A DNA stretch of 64,000 nucleotides, taken from the NCBI RefSeq assembly GCF_900098925.1, contig NZ_LT622357.1, forward strand, positions 472,598-536,597. Direction: 5' to 3'. This stretch comes from Bacillus massiliglaciei. Lineage in GTDB: Bacteria; Bacillota; Bacilli; Bacillales; DSM-1321. A model generated the notes under the pieces. The model was not told the origin of the DNA, made no database searches, and saw only the letters and a program-made list of their open reading frames with translations. The position numbers and the translations under genes were made by a program. This document shows positions 1 to 8,823 of this stretch, piece after piece; within the stretch, counting starts at the first letter, position 1, and each line of letters starts with the position of its first letter.

Positions 1-995
1 TCCTCCACCAGTTCCTTCAGCACCTCTACACATTTATAAGATGCCTCCTCCTGTGACAAATACGCAGAGGACACACCTAAAGCATCAAGAATATCTTTCA
101 TCCGCTTCTCACAGCTTTGGCGAATATACCCCATTACATAAGGGAGAAGCACTGCATTCGAATCTCCATGTGCAATATGGAACTGTCCTCCTAATGGATA
201 GGCAAGAGCATGAACCCCGGCTGCACCTGCATTAAAGAAAGCGAGTCCTGCTAAATAACTTCCATAACTCATATCGGTTCTCGCCTGTTGATTTTGACCG
301 TCTCTGACCGCTGTTCGAATTGACTGGCTGATTAGCCGTATGGCTTTCACAGCCAGTGCATCTGTCACTTCATTGGCGTTTTTAGATACATAAGCTTCAA
401 TGGCATGTGTCAAGGCATCCACGCCAGTGGCTGCCGTTACCTTCGGAGGAAGTGACAGCGTTAACTCAGGGTCGACAATGGCCACATCTGCCAGCATATA
501 ATCATGTGTGACGACATCCTTTGTTGTTTCAAGTGAAAGAACAGCGATATTCGTCACTTCGGATCCTGTTCCTGAGGTTGTCGGGATCAGAATTTTCGGA
601 AGCCCTTTATTTTCAATGCTTTTAGTTCCAGTTAAATTCAAGTAATCAGCAGCATTTCCCTCATGAGCAGCCAATAGCGCAGCGAGTTTTGCCAAATCCA
701 GGGCGCTTCCTCCGCCCAAGCCAATTACTAAATCAAAATTATGCTGTTTTGTGAAAGCTACAAGTTTTTCTCCGATTGCCAAGGGCGGCTCGGGCGCTAC
801 ATCTGTATAAATCGTAATCTCTGCAGCATTCTCGTTTAAAGACTGAACGATTTTATCCGTAACTCCTAATTCTTTTAAAAAAGGATCCGTCACGACCAAC
901 ACTTTCTTGGCCTTCAGTTTCTCAACTTCCGGAGCCAGCTTTTCTAAAGAACCCCAGCCAATATGGGTTGTAGAAGTGAACGTTATCTTATGCAT
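1..995 (-). CDS. Iron-containing alcohol dehydrogenase (3' end cut by window edge)
   Basis: About 331 codons are present and the frame is still open at base 1, so the C-terminus lies outside. The protein begins MHKITFTST, then has the NAD-binding GGGSALD segment and the SGTGSEVTN loop, both characteristic of the Fe-dependent (type III) alcohol dehydrogenase family. A metal-site stretch follows with GVDALTHAIEAY and FHIAHGDSNAVLLPYV, where the His residues would bind iron. Such enzymes interconvert alcohols and aldehydes or ketones in the cytoplasm with NAD(P). The start at 995 has AAGGAG eight bases upstream, and this ribosome site overlaps the stop of the lactonase gene, so the two genes are translated from one transcript. 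The substrate is unknown. Confidence 0.9.
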   Translation of the reverse strand, partial: MHKITFTSTTHIGWGSLEKLAPEVEKLKAKKVLVVTDPFLKELGVTDKIVQSLNENAAEITIYTDVAPEPPLAIGEKLVAFTKQHNFDLVIGLGGGSALDLAKLAALLAAHEGNAADYLNLTGTKSIENKGLPKILIPTTSGTGSEVTNIAVLSLETTKDVVTHDYMLADVAIVDPELTLSLPPKVTAATGVDALTHAIEAYVSKNANEVTDALAVKAIRLISQSIRTAVRDGQNQQARTDMSYGSYLAGLAFFNAGAAGVHALAYPLGGQFHIAHGDSNAVLLPYVMGYIRQSCEKRMKDILDALGVSSAYLSQEEASYKCVEVLKELVE

Positions 996-1008
996 AGAAC
1001 AGCACTCC

Positions 1009-1854
1009 TTATTCGTAATATCCTTCAGTTGATTTCCTGAATCCCTTAAATTGCGCGGCGTCATGGCCGAACCAAATCTGGGAATTCGTTTCATTCGCCA
1101 AACGGCGGATTCTTTCTACTGTAGAATGGTAGCCGACCGAATCATAAATAATTCCCGGCGGCTTTACCGGCGGACCCAGGCTTTCAGCTGTATAAATGGC
1201 ATCTGAAGCCAGAATGATTCCCCCTGTATCCGGCATATTTAGATGAAGGCCGAGCATTCCCCAGGCATGCCCTCCGCCAAAATTCAGTATTTCAATGCCA
1301 TCTGCCAATTTCACATGATCTTCCCCGCGTTTTATAAGGCGCCATTGAAGATTATTTTTAATCCACATATCAATATCAGCCCAGATATAAGCCCCTTCCT
1401 TAACGTTCTGTGCATAGGTCTGCAGGGTTCCGTTAAATTCATCCTCCTGGACAATGATTGTGGCATTCGTGAAAAGCTCAAGACACCCCGCGTGATCCAG
1501 ATGGAGATGGGAAGCTACAACATACTTAATATCCTCCGGTCTTACCTTCAATTGTTCCAGCCGATGATGCAGATAGCATTCTTCCGGCATATTGATTGGA
1601 AAAGCCTTTTGAGTAAATGCGCTCCAGCGTCCTTCTGCCCCCATTGCATTTGGATTGCATGCCGTATCAAACAGAATTTTCCCTTCCGGATGATCAATCA
1701 ATACCGTATAAACCGGAAATTCTACAAATTCATTCGGCTGGTTCGGATGATCAATTGTAGCTGGATTATGCATAGCAATCATATAATTTTTGTCCATTCG
1801 CATCGTCCCATTGTCCATCACGTAAAGCTTGGGATGCTGATTAATCACATTCAT
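1009..1854 (-). CDS. N-acyl-homoserine-lactonase-like MBL-fold hydrolase (AhlS/AiiA type)
   Basis: The 281-residue protein has the metallo-beta-lactamase zinc motif HLHLDH (H116, H118, D120, H121), then H196 in GGGHAWG, D218 followed by Y221 in ASDAIYTAE, and H264 in WFGHD. This is the residue set of two-zinc AHL lactonases, which hydrolyse the lactone ring of acyl-homoserine-lactone signals (quorum quenching). It has no signal peptide, so it acts in the cytoplasm. The overall sequence resembles the longer AhlS branch (about 276 residues) more than AiiA (250). The start at 1854 has AAAGGAGAT just upstream. It is first in a two-gene operon with the Fe-dependent dehydrogenase, 13 bases apart. 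The lactonase fold is firm; AHL as the real substrate is inference, and other lactones are possible. Confidence 0.85.
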   Translation of the reverse strand: MNVINQHPKLYVMDNGTMRMDKNYMIAMHNPATIDHPNQPNEFVEFPVYTVLIDHPEGKILFDTACNPNAMGAEGRWSAFTQKAFPINMPEECYLHHRLEQLKVRPEDIKYVVASHLHLDHAGCLELFTNATIIVQEDEFNGTLQTYAQNVKEGAYIWADIDMWIKNNLQWRLIKRGEDHVKLADGIEILNFGGGHAWGMLGLHLNMPDTGGIILASDAIYTAESLGPPVKPPGIIYDSVGYHSTVERIRRLANETNSQIWFGHDAAQFKGFRKSTEGYYE

Positions 1855-2049
1855 TCACTTTCATCTCCTTTAATAGTCGGCTATTCTTTGAGATTCAAGT
1901 TTCCATTGCTGCCAGCGCCATATTGAGAATCCTTACAAATCCCTCTGCAACGTCCTTTATGTACATACAACAGATGAAAATGAATACGTAACCATTACAA
2001 CTCAAAATCTACTTAATTAGCATTTCTTGATTGTTATTTTCTTACAAAT

Positions 2050-2089
2050 AGTTTACCAGATTCCAATCCGATATTGCAAACGCTTACTT
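2050..2089 (-). promoter_or_regulatory. Sigma-A promoter with overlapping cre-like (CcpA) site, lactonase-ADH operon
   Basis: On the minus strand a -35 TTGCAA (2079-2074) and -10 TAAACT (2055-2050) are separated by 18 bases. The -35 lies inside a 16-base site at 2074-2089, TTGCAAACGCTTACTT, which fits the catabolite-responsive element consensus with one mismatch. A CcpA complex there would block RNA polymerase, so the operon is probably repressed when preferred sugars are present. The leader to the lactonase start is about 190 bases long and I see no clear structure in it. Confidence 0.55.
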
Positions 2090-2145
2090 TTCTTTTTTTA
2101 AACAAGCCAGCGCCTTTCCTTATTTCTTAAAAATTCAAAGATACT

Positions 2146-3024
2146 TTAAGGATTGACGCCCATTATTGCGGGAGGCTGAAGCTGTTTTTCCGTTTCTGCA
2201 GTCAGCCTCCATCCTGAAGAATGAAACACTACCGTTCCATCCTGATCGGTCCTAAAGATCTGGCTTTTACATGCTTTTAAAAGTCTTAAGACTTCAGGTG
2301 TCGGATGGCCGTAATCATTGTCCCCTAAACTGATGACAGCAAATTTCGGCTTTGCCTTCTTTAGGAAAGATGCCGTTGTCGAGGTATGGGATCCATGATG
2401 TGCTACTTTCAAAACATCTACTTTCGGAATCAGCCCCCGCTCAATTAAATCTTTTTCTGCTTCTTTTTCAATATCCCCCGTAAAAAGAAACTTTTTCTGG
2501 TGATGTTTCAGCAATAGAACCGCACTCCAATTATTTAAATCCTTTTTGTCATAGCTTTTCACAGGCGCCAGAAAGCTAAGGGAAGTCTTTTTAGCTTTTG
2601 TTTTAATCACGACCCCGTTTTCCGCCTTCTTAATTTTAAGTCCCTTTTTCTGTACGGCCTTCAGAAAGTTCTTATAGGAAACTGTCGCATGGGCTACCTT
2701 GGAAGCATATATATTGTTGACTCGAAACGTTTGAATAACTGCAGCGAGTCCTCCAACATGGTCTCCGTCCGGATGGGTAAGAATAACCGAATCAATCGTT
2801 TTCACCTTCAGTTTTTTCAGATATGCAATGATTTGCTGGCTTTTTTCCCGCTCTCCGCCGTCAATCAAATAATTTTCTCCGCTGCTCGTCTGAATTAAAG
2901 CCGAATCCCCCTGGCCAATATCAATGAAATGCACAGTCAGCCGGGATCCCGCATCAGCTTTTGTGATTCCTCCGGATAAGGTAAAGAAAAGAACTATAAC
3001 GATTAACAATTGCAGTTTTTTCAT
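2146..3024 (-). CDS. Secreted ComEC/Rec2-like MBL-fold hydrolase
   Basis: The 292-residue protein starts with an N-terminal signal sequence (MKKLQ then a hydrophobic run to about residue 22). The metallo-beta-lactamase domain follows: FIDIGQGDS, then THPDGDHVGG with H84, D86, D88 and H89, and KVAHHGSHTS further on. This matches the stand-alone exported hydrolases related to the C-terminal domain of the DNA-uptake channel ComEC; the ComEC membrane channel itself is absent. Such proteins are suspected extracellular nucleases or phosphodiesterases, but the substrate is not established. It appears to be a single-gene unit between helD and the lactonase operon. Confidence 0.85.
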   Translation of the reverse strand: MKKLQLLIVIVLFFTLSGGITKADAGSRLTVHFIDIGQGDSALIQTSSGENYLIDGGEREKSQQIIAYLKKLKVKTIDSVILTHPDGDHVGGLAAVIQTFRVNNIYASKVAHATVSYKNFLKAVQKKGLKIKKAENGVVIKTKAKKTSLSFLAPVKSYDKKDLNNWSAVLLLKHHQKKFLFTGDIEKEAEKDLIERGLIPKVDVLKVAHHGSHTSTTASFLKKAKPKFAVISLGDNDYGHPTPEVLRLLKACKSQIFRTDQDGTVVFHSSGWRLTAETEKQLQPPAIMGVNP

Positions 3025-3145
3025 ACCCCGTTCCGCCTTTCCGAAATAGTGTAATCCTATTTTCCTTAAAAAGACCGGGTTTTATACGGTGAATAAATCG
3101 AAGGTACTCTTTACACAGTTTGCTAAATAAAGCAGCCTGCCAGTC

Positions 3146-3188
3146 AAAAAAACAGGCAAGAAAGGCACATTCCCTTTCCGCCTGTTTT
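3146..3188 (-). terminator. Rho-independent terminator of helD
   Basis: Read leftward, AACAGGCGGAAAGG pairs with CCTTTCTTGCCTGTT across a short loop and is followed by a run of T. It lies 24 bases after the helD stop codon. Confidence 0.85.
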
Positions 3189-3211
3189 CATGCTGTATCT
3201 CTTTATTACGC

Positions 3212-5461
3212 TCATTCTCGAATGAAATCCCTCTCTGACTTTCCGATAAAATAAAGCCGGTGCAAAGGACGGGTCATGACGACGTAGAGCAATTTGACAT
3301 CCAGCTCACTGTCTTTTACATACGTTTCATGCAGTGACAGAGCAAATACAGCGTCAAATTCCAAGCCTTTAGCCAAATAAGATGGAAGAATGACCATTTT
3401 ATCTCTTGGAATGGAGGCTTCTTCTTCGAGCAGCACAGCTTCATTAGAAAATTCTGAGAGATTCTTGAAAGCTTCCCGCCCATCTGCCATCGTTTTTGTG
3501 ATGACGGCGAATGTCTTCATCCCTTCCTTCTTCAGCTCATTTACTCTGTCTGAGAGATTCTTGACCCACTCAGGACCTAGCATGATGAATTCAGGTTCTC
3601 TTCCGTGCCGGACAACCGGTTCAACCTGCGGAAAACGATAAGGCAGAAGGTCCAGTAATTTATTGGCCTCATTCATAATTTCAATCGTCGTTCTGTAGCT
3701 CTTCTTCAGCTCTGTATAAGTGGCACGCGGGAAAATATCTTGGTGCACTGCATCCCATGATTCCAAGCCTCGATAAGAATAAATTCCTTGGGCCAAGTCG
3801 CCGACCAGCGTAAACATGTCTGTATCTGAAGAGGTTTTTAAAGCCTGGAGCTGCATAAAACTATAATCTTGGGCTTCATCAATGACAATATTTTTAGCCT
3901 GATTTTCCTTTTTCACTCCAAATAGCAGCGAATGAAGGTAAAGAAGCGGTCCCAGATCCTCCAATTCATATTGTTTTTTATGAAGAAGAACTTTCTGATA
4001 GCTGCAAATCCTTGCTGCTTCTTTCAGAGAAAGGGAAAAACCGCTGTACTCCGATAATTTGCCGGGATCCGAGAACAGTTCCTTATAATATGGAAGCAGA
4101 GTCTTCCGTTCAAAATTCTTAAAATACCGCTGGACTGAGGTTTTGATTTCCCGTTGGACTTCCGCTTCCCTTTCTTCTTTCTTGGCCAGGAAGTTTGTGA
4201 CATATTCTCTTCTCATCACCGGGTCTTCCACCTTGGTCAGTGCCCTGTCAATCTTTCTTTCATAAAACTCATTCACACGTCCGAGCATCGTTTTCTTCTT
4301 TGCTTTTACTTGGTTCTGCAGGATTTGTCTAAGCTTTTCAACACGCGAATAGACCGGAAGATACCAATATTCCTCGGTCAAAAGCTTGCTGAACTTTCTT
4401 TTTGAATACAGTCTGTAAGTATCACAATAAAAATCTTCATTTGGACAAAAACGCAAAAGGATATCCTGCACATATCTGTCCAAAATCTCTTTAAACATGA
4501 GAGATCCTTTCATTCTGGATATCCAAATCGATTCTTCAATTTCAGAATCATGTGTTTCCAGCAAATTAACAAGCTTTCTATCAGGAATAATGTACAATTT
4601 CTGTTCAATGGCAAGCTGGACATATTCTGCCAAGGTGAATTGCTTCGCCTTTTCCACCCCTAATTCCGGGAGGGCTTCTGAAATATAATCGATGAACAGC
4701 CGGCTTGGAGCCAGGATCATCAGCTGACGGGGATCAAACTGTTCTTTGTACTGATATAGAAAGTATGAAATACGATGGAGCGCTATCGTTGTTTTTCCGC
4801 TTCCTGCTGCCCCTTGAACGATGATTGGCTTATTCAGGTCCGCCCGTATAATTCTATTCTGTTCCTCCTGAATGGTTGAGACAATATCCGTCAATCGGCT
4901 GCTCGAGCTTTTTGCTAAAGATTCCTGAAGCAATTCATCCGTAGTCGTCAAATCAATATCCCGGATTTCCTGAAGCTGCCCGTCTTCAATCATCAGCTGG
5001 CGCTTAAGAGTGATCTCCCCTGAAAACAGTTCTCCCTCTGCCTCATATTCGACCGGTCCGACCCGCCCCTCATAATAGAGGTTAGCTATGGGCGACCTCC
5101 AGTCCACGATGATTTGCTCCTGCGTTTCACGCTGATATAAAGACGTCTTTCCGAAATACAGATTCTCGTGAATTTCATTTCCCTTCCTGTTAAAATCCAC
5201 TCTCGCAAAATACGGTTTTCCCTGCGCTGCCTTCAGGCTTTCCAGCTCGGTTTTGGACATTTCAAAGAAATTGGCAGTCGTCAGGAGTTCTGAATACCTC
5301 CCAGACTCCTGCCAATCCTCATCTCCAAAGGTTTCCTGCATATATTTCCTGAATTGATCTTTGCTTGATTCAGCTGTCTTGATAATTACATCCATATAAC
5401 GCTTTGTAAAATCCAGCCTTTTTTGTTCTTCTTTCATATCCGGATGCTGCTTCGATGCCAC
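3212..5461 (-). CDS. helD: RNA polymerase recycling ATPase HelD
   Basis: This is a UvrD/Rep-like superfamily 1 helicase homologue. HelD proteins bind stalled or post-termination RNA polymerase, prise it off nucleic acid and recycle it using ATP. The N-terminal 60 residues are charged and helical (the arm that enters the secondary channel). Walker A is GAAGSGKTT (about residue 220). Later motifs include NIVIDEAQDYS (Walker B), LVGDLAQGIYSYRG and a C-terminal KGLEFDAVFAL/LYVVMTRP helicase signature. The length (about 749) fits B. subtilis HelD (774). The frame stays open to a GTG at 5488, but that codon lacks a ribosome site; the GTG at 5461 has AGGGG seven bases upstream and is preferred. Monocistronic, with its own promoter and terminator. 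Confidence 0.92.
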   Translation of the reverse strand: MASKQHPDMKEEQKRLDFTKRYMDVIIKTAESSKDQFRKYMQETFGDEDWQESGRYSELLTTANFFEMSKTELESLKAAQGKPYFARVDFNRKGNEIHENLYFGKTSLYQRETQEQIIVDWRSPIANLYYEGRVGPVEYEAEGELFSGEITLKRQLMIEDGQLQEIRDIDLTTTDELLQESLAKSSSSRLTDIVSTIQEEQNRIIRADLNKPIIVQGAAGSGKTTIALHRISYFLYQYKEQFDPRQLMILAPSRLFIDYISEALPELGVEKAKQFTLAEYVQLAIEQKLYIIPDRKLVNLLETHDSEIEESIWISRMKGSLMFKEILDRYVQDILLRFCPNEDFYCDTYRLYSKRKFSKLLTEEYWYLPVYSRVEKLRQILQNQVKAKKKTMLGRVNEFYERKIDRALTKVEDPVMRREYVTNFLAKKEEREAEVQREIKTSVQRYFKNFERKTLLPYYKELFSDPGKLSEYSGFSLSLKEAARICSYQKVLLHKKQYELEDLGPLLYLHSLLFGVKKENQAKNIVIDEAQDYSFMQLQALKTSSDTDMFTLVGDLAQGIYSYRGLESWDAVHQDIFPRATYTELKKSYRTTIEIMNEANKLLDLLPYRFPQVEPVVRHGREPEFIMLGPEWVKNLSDRVNELKKEGMKTFAVITKTMADGREAFKNLSEFSNEAVLLEEEASIPRDKMVILPSYLAKGLEFDAVFALSLHETYVKDSELDVKLLYVVMTRPLHRLYFIGKSERDFIRE

Positions 5462-5526
5462 CTGGCTTCCCCTGCCTTTCGAAATCACATTACTGACAAT
5501 CGTATGCAGCGGTGAAATGGAAATTC

Positions 5527-5555
5527 ATAGTATCAAACCTGGTGCCTTTTTGCAA
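5527..5555 (-). promoter_or_regulatory. Sigma-A promoter of helD
   Basis: The -35 TTGCAA (5555-5550) and -10 TACTAT (5532-5527) are 17 bases apart on the minus strand, about 60 bases upstream of the helD start. Confidence 0.55.
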
Positions 5556-5645
5556 AAAAAATCCGATTTCAAAAAGCCTCTTCAACATATTTATATACGA
5601 AAAGTTCGATTCTTTTTTCCTTTATTCCTTCCTCGAAAATTTATA

Positions 5646-5674
5646 TTTACTTTTCAATTTTATGGGAGTATGAT
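5646..5674 (+). promoter_or_regulatory. Sigma-A promoter of kimA
   Basis: TTTACT (5646-5651), a 17-base spacer and TATGAT (5669-5674) point rightward. Transcription would start near 5681, leaving a leader of about 240 bases before the kimA start. Confidence 0.6.
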
Positions 5675-5680
5675 ATCTGC

Positions 5681-5910
5681 AGTTTCACCGCGATACCCGC
5701 CGAAATCATTTCGTATGGTGAAACCGTCCTATTTGGATACCGATTCAGGAAGAGGGAATCCTTCTTAAAAGCGGGACTTCCACAACACGAAGAAAGAAGG
5801 TGGAACTGCCGGACACATCACCCACTGCCCGTTCATTCTAAAACTCGCAGGGTGTTCATCGGATTTGTCTGGCGTCAATTAGTTTGTTAGTTTCACAATT
5901 TCTGCTGGCA
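5681..5910 (+). promoter_or_regulatory. Long structured 5' leader of kimA, candidate cis-acting RNA
   Basis: No coding region is credible here. Several stems can be seen: GTTTCACC with GGTGAAAC (about 5684-5731), enclosing CGAAAT/ATTTCG; TTCCAC with GTGGAA (about 5778-5805); CCTTCTT with AAGAAGG, which competes with the previous stem; and CACCC..TGC with GCAGGGTG (about 5828-5858). In B. subtilis kimA (ydaO) is controlled by the ydaO/c-di-AMP riboswitch at exactly this position. I could not find that riboswitch's conserved blocks (GGGGTGAAT, CAGCTAAC), so this is either a strongly diverged version or another regulator. Confidence 0.45.
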
Positions 5911-5920
5911 GGTGTTTTGT

Positions 5921-7747
5921 ATGATGTCATCTTTAAAAAGATTTTTAATCGGCCGTCCGCTGAAATCCGAGGATTTAGGCGAACAAAAACTTAATAAAAA
6001 AAAGGCCTTGGCCATTTTATCTTCAGATGCCCTATCCTCTGTTGCCTATGGGCCTGAGCAAATATTGATTGTATTAATCACATTAGGAGCTGCCGCTTAC
6101 TGGTATTCGCTACCGATTGCGGCAGGGGTGCTTGTCTTATTAACAGCCTTGATTCTATCTTACCGTCAAATTATCCATGCTTATCCGCATGGAGGCGGGG
6201 CGTATGTCGTTTCCAAAAATAATCTCGGGACAAACCCTGGATTAATCGCCGGCGGCTCCTTGCTGGTGGACTATATCCTGACAGTTGCTGTCAGTGTATC
6301 GGCAGGAACGGATGCCATTACTTCGGCCTTTCCATCCCTGTACGTCTATAATCTGCCCATCAGTATTCTATTTGTTATTGGGCTGACCATCTTGAACTTA
6401 CGCGGTGTAACAGAATCGGCTTCCGTCCTTGCCTATCCGGTCTATTTGTTTATTTTAGCACTGGTGCTTTTGATTGGAACAGGTGTCTACCAGGTTTTCA
6501 CAGGAAGTATTCATTCCGGGCACCATGCACCAATCGGGACACCTGTTGCCGGTATCAGCTTATTCATTCTGTTAAGAGCTTTTGCTTCAGGAAGTTCTGC
6601 TCTTACCGGAGTAGAGGCGATTTCAAATGCCATCCCGAATTTTAAAGATCCTGCTCCCGCTAATGCGGCAAAGACCCTAACCGCCATGGGGCTGATCCTT
6701 GCCTTTTTATTTACGGGAATTGTCTTTTTATCCTATTATTTAAGCATTGTTCCAAGCCGGGAAGTCACAGTCGTCTCACAAATAGCGGAAACGATTTTCG
6801 GAAGAAATTCCCTATACTTCTTCGTACAAGGAACGACTGCCCTGATTCTTATATTAGCAGCCAATACAGGTTACTCTGCCTTTCCGCTGCTGGCCGTCAA
6901 TCTGGCAAAAGACAAATTCATTCCGCGAATGTTTACAATCAGGGGAGACCGTTTAGGCTATTCAAACGGGATTATTGTACTGGGACTTGCCTCCATTCTC
7001 CTTTTAATTGTTTTTAAAGGCCATACAGACCGACTGATTCCGCTATATGCAGTCGGCGTCTTCATTCCATTTACGCTCTCTCAAAGCGGAATGATGATGA
7101 AGTGGATTCGGGAAAAGCCAAAAGGGTGGGTCACAAAATTCTTAATCAATACAGCCGGAGCTATCATATGCTTTGCCATCACCATCATCTTCTTTTTGAC
7201 TAAATTCAGTGATGTCTGGCCTGTACTTGTGTTTCTTCCTGTCATCATTCTCGTTTTTTATCAAATTAAAAAGCATTATGATTCAGTCGGGGAGCAGCTG
7301 AGATTGAATCCAGAACTGACAGCCGTGCCAATAGAGGGGAATATTATCATCGTGCCGGTAGCAGGTATAACCCATGTTGTAGAAAATTCCTTGAATTATG
7401 CGAAGTCCCTGTCTCCCGATCAAATCATTGCTGTATATGTAGCTTTTGAACGGGATGAAGAAAGAAAGTTCGAGAAAAAGTGGGAGAAATGGCAGCCTGA
7501 TATTCGGCTTGTCACGCTGCATTCCCGATATCGGAGCCTGATCCAGCCGCTGACCAAATTTGTGGATATCGTGGAACATAAAGCGAGAGAATCAAATTAT
7601 CAGGTCACTGTCGTTATTCCGCAGTTCATTCCGAAAAAAGGATGGCATAATATTCTGCATAACCAATCCAGTTTATTAATAAGGGCCTTCCTGCTTTATC
7701 GGAGAAATGTCGTGATTACCACCGTTCCCTATCATCTGAAAAAATAG
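5921..7747 (+). CDS. kimA: High-affinity potassium importer KimA (formerly YdaO)
   Basis: The 608-residue protein is nearly collinear with B. subtilis KimA (607). It has an N-terminal cytoplasmic segment (KRFLIGRPLKSEDLGEQKL), the KxLALLSSDALSSVAYG-type entry to helix 1, about twelve membrane helices of the APC fold (residues 30-450), and a C-terminal cytoplasmic domain (about 460-608). KimA is a proton-coupled K+ symporter, inhibited by c-di-AMP binding to the C-terminal domain. The ATG at 5921 has AGGTG six bases upstream; an in-frame GTG at 5912 has no ribosome site. It stands alone behind a long RNA leader and ends in a hairpin terminator. Confidence 0.93.
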   Translation: MMSSLKRFLIGRPLKSEDLGEQKLNKKKALAILSSDALSSVAYGPEQILIVLITLGAAAYWYSLPIAAGVLVLLTALILSYRQIIHAYPHGGGAYVVSKNNLGTNPGLIAGGSLLVDYILTVAVSVSAGTDAITSAFPSLYVYNLPISILFVIGLTILNLRGVTESASVLAYPVYLFILALVLLIGTGVYQVFTGSIHSGHHAPIGTPVAGISLFILLRAFASGSSALTGVEAISNAIPNFKDPAPANAAKTLTAMGLILAFLFTGIVFLSYYLSIVPSREVTVVSQIAETIFGRNSLYFFVQGTTALILILAANTGYSAFPLLAVNLAKDKFIPRMFTIRGDRLGYSNGIIVLGLASILLLIVFKGHTDRLIPLYAVGVFIPFTLSQSGMMMKWIREKPKGWVTKFLINTAGAIICFAITIIFFLTKFSDVWPVLVFLPVIILVFYQIKKHYDSVGEQLRLNPELTAVPIEGNIIIVPVAGITHVVENSLNYAKSLSPDQIIAVYVAFERDEERKFEKKWEKWQPDIRLVTLHSRYRSLIQPLTKFVDIVEHKARESNYQVTVVIPQFIPKKGWHNILHNQSSLLIRAFLLYRRNVVITTVPYHLKK

Positions 7748-7793
7748 GATAGGCTTTTTTTGAACTTTTGCTGATGAAACCTATAATGATTTT

Positions 7794-7820
7794 CCCGCAG
7801 GCATCAGCCAGCGGGCTTTT
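7794..7820 (+). terminator. Terminator after kimA
   Basis: CCCGC and GCGGG form a short stem around a 12-base loop, followed by CTTTTC. The stem is short, so termination may be partial. Confidence 0.55.
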
Positions 7821-7903
7821 CATATTAATAGACAGTTTAAGTATGAAAAAGCTAAATAACAAAATATCTTTCATCTATTCAGATAGAAAGAGCAGGCAGC
7901 GCT

Positions 7904-7932
7904 TTTTCAAATCTGACAATATGAGGTATAAT
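7904..7932 (+). promoter_or_regulatory. Sigma-A promoter of the YebC-family gene
   Basis: TTTTCA, 17 bases, then a perfect TATAAT at 7927-7932. The leader to the gene is about 100 bases. Confidence 0.5.
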
Positions 7933-8037
7933 AGGATCGAGTGAAATGCACTTTTTTAATTCAAAGGAAATTTCAGCTGTAATCATGGCTTTGTTTCCTC
8001 TTATACCTAGATTTTAATAGAAAGTGAGTGGAACCTT

Positions 8038-8754
8038 ATGGGCCGCAAATGGAACAATATTAAAGAAAAAAAAGCATCAAAGGATGCAAATACAAGCAGA
8101 ATTTATGCCAAATTCGGGCGTGAAATTTATGTGGCTGCAAAGCAAGGGGAGCCGGATCCGGAATCTAACCAGGCGCTGAAGGTCGTATTGGAAAGAGCAA
8201 AGACTTACAATGTTCCAAAAGCGATCATTGACCGTGCCATTGAAAAGGCTAAAGGCGGTTCAGACGAAACATATGATGAACTCCGTTATGAAGGCTTTGG
8301 CCCGAACGGCTCCATGGTTATTGTCGATGCCCTTACCAACAATGTAAACCGGACAGCTTCTGATGTACGGGCAGCATTCGGAAAGAATGGCGGAAATATG
8401 GGAGTTAGCGGATCTGTAGCTTATATGTTCGATGCGACTGCTGTCTTTGGCATTGAAGGCAAATCAGAAGAGGAAGTATTGGAACTGCTTATGGAAGCAG
8501 ACGTTGATGTTCGTGATATTAATGACGAAGAAGACTCCGTCATTATTTATGCGGAACCTGATCAATTCCATCAAGTTCAAGAAGCATTAAAAAATGCGGG
8601 CATCACAGAATTCACTGTTGCTGAATTAACGATGCTTGCGCAAAACGATATCACCCTTCCTGAAGATGCACAGGCACAATTTGAGAAAATGATTGATGCC
8701 ATTGAGGATTTAGAGGATGTTCAGCAGGTTTATCACAACGTAGAACTAAATTAA
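8038..8754 (+). CDS. yeeI: YebC/PmpR-family translation factor (YeeI-like)
   Basis: The 238-residue protein opens [20 protein letters not shown] and carries the family signatures [18 protein letters not shown] and [13 protein letters not shown], plus a C-terminal [11 protein letters not shown]. It is close to B. subtilis YeeI over its whole length; YrbC is the second paralogue there. The family was long annotated as a transcriptional regulator. Recent work describes it as a ribosome-associated factor that relieves stalling at proline-rich stretches. The start follows a GTGAGTGG ribosome site. It is monocistronic, with its own promoter and a strong terminator. Confidence 0.93.
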   Translation: MGRKWNNIKEKKASKDANTSRIYAKFGREIYVAAKQGEPDPESNQALKVVLERAKTYNVPKAIIDRAIEKAKGGSDETYDELRYEGFGPNGSMVIVDALTNNVNRTASDVRAAFGKNGGNMGVSGSVAYMFDATAVFGIEGKSEEEVLELLMEADVDVRDINDEEDSVIIYAEPDQFHQVQEALKNAGITEFTVAELTMLAQNDITLPEDAQAQFEKMIDAIEDLEDVQQVYHNVELN

Positions 8755-8778
8755 TGGATCTCATCGCAGGAGATGCTG

Positions 8779-8823
8779 AAAAAAGTATCAACTTTCTCAC
8801 AGAGAGGGTTGATACTTTTTTTG
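8779..8823 (+). terminator. Terminator after the YebC-family gene
   Basis: AAAAAGTATCAAC pairs with GTTGATACTTTTT over a TTCTCACAGAGAG loop, with a T run after it. The loop is shared with two other terminators in this window. Confidence 0.88.

Noticed and set aside
1243..1926. 227-codon open frame on the plus strand
   Set aside because: It lies antisense to the lactonase gene, has no ribosome site or family signature, and its composition (Ile, His, Cys-rich) is that of a shadow frame.
5517..5768. 83-codon frame upstream of kimA
   Set aside because: No ribosome site, low-complexity Phe/Lys-rich start, and it crosses the kimA promoter and leader.
5681..5910. Canonical ydaO c-di-AMP riboswitch
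   Set aside because: Expected from B. subtilis, but the conserved sequence blocks were not found on either strand; kept only as an unassigned leader.
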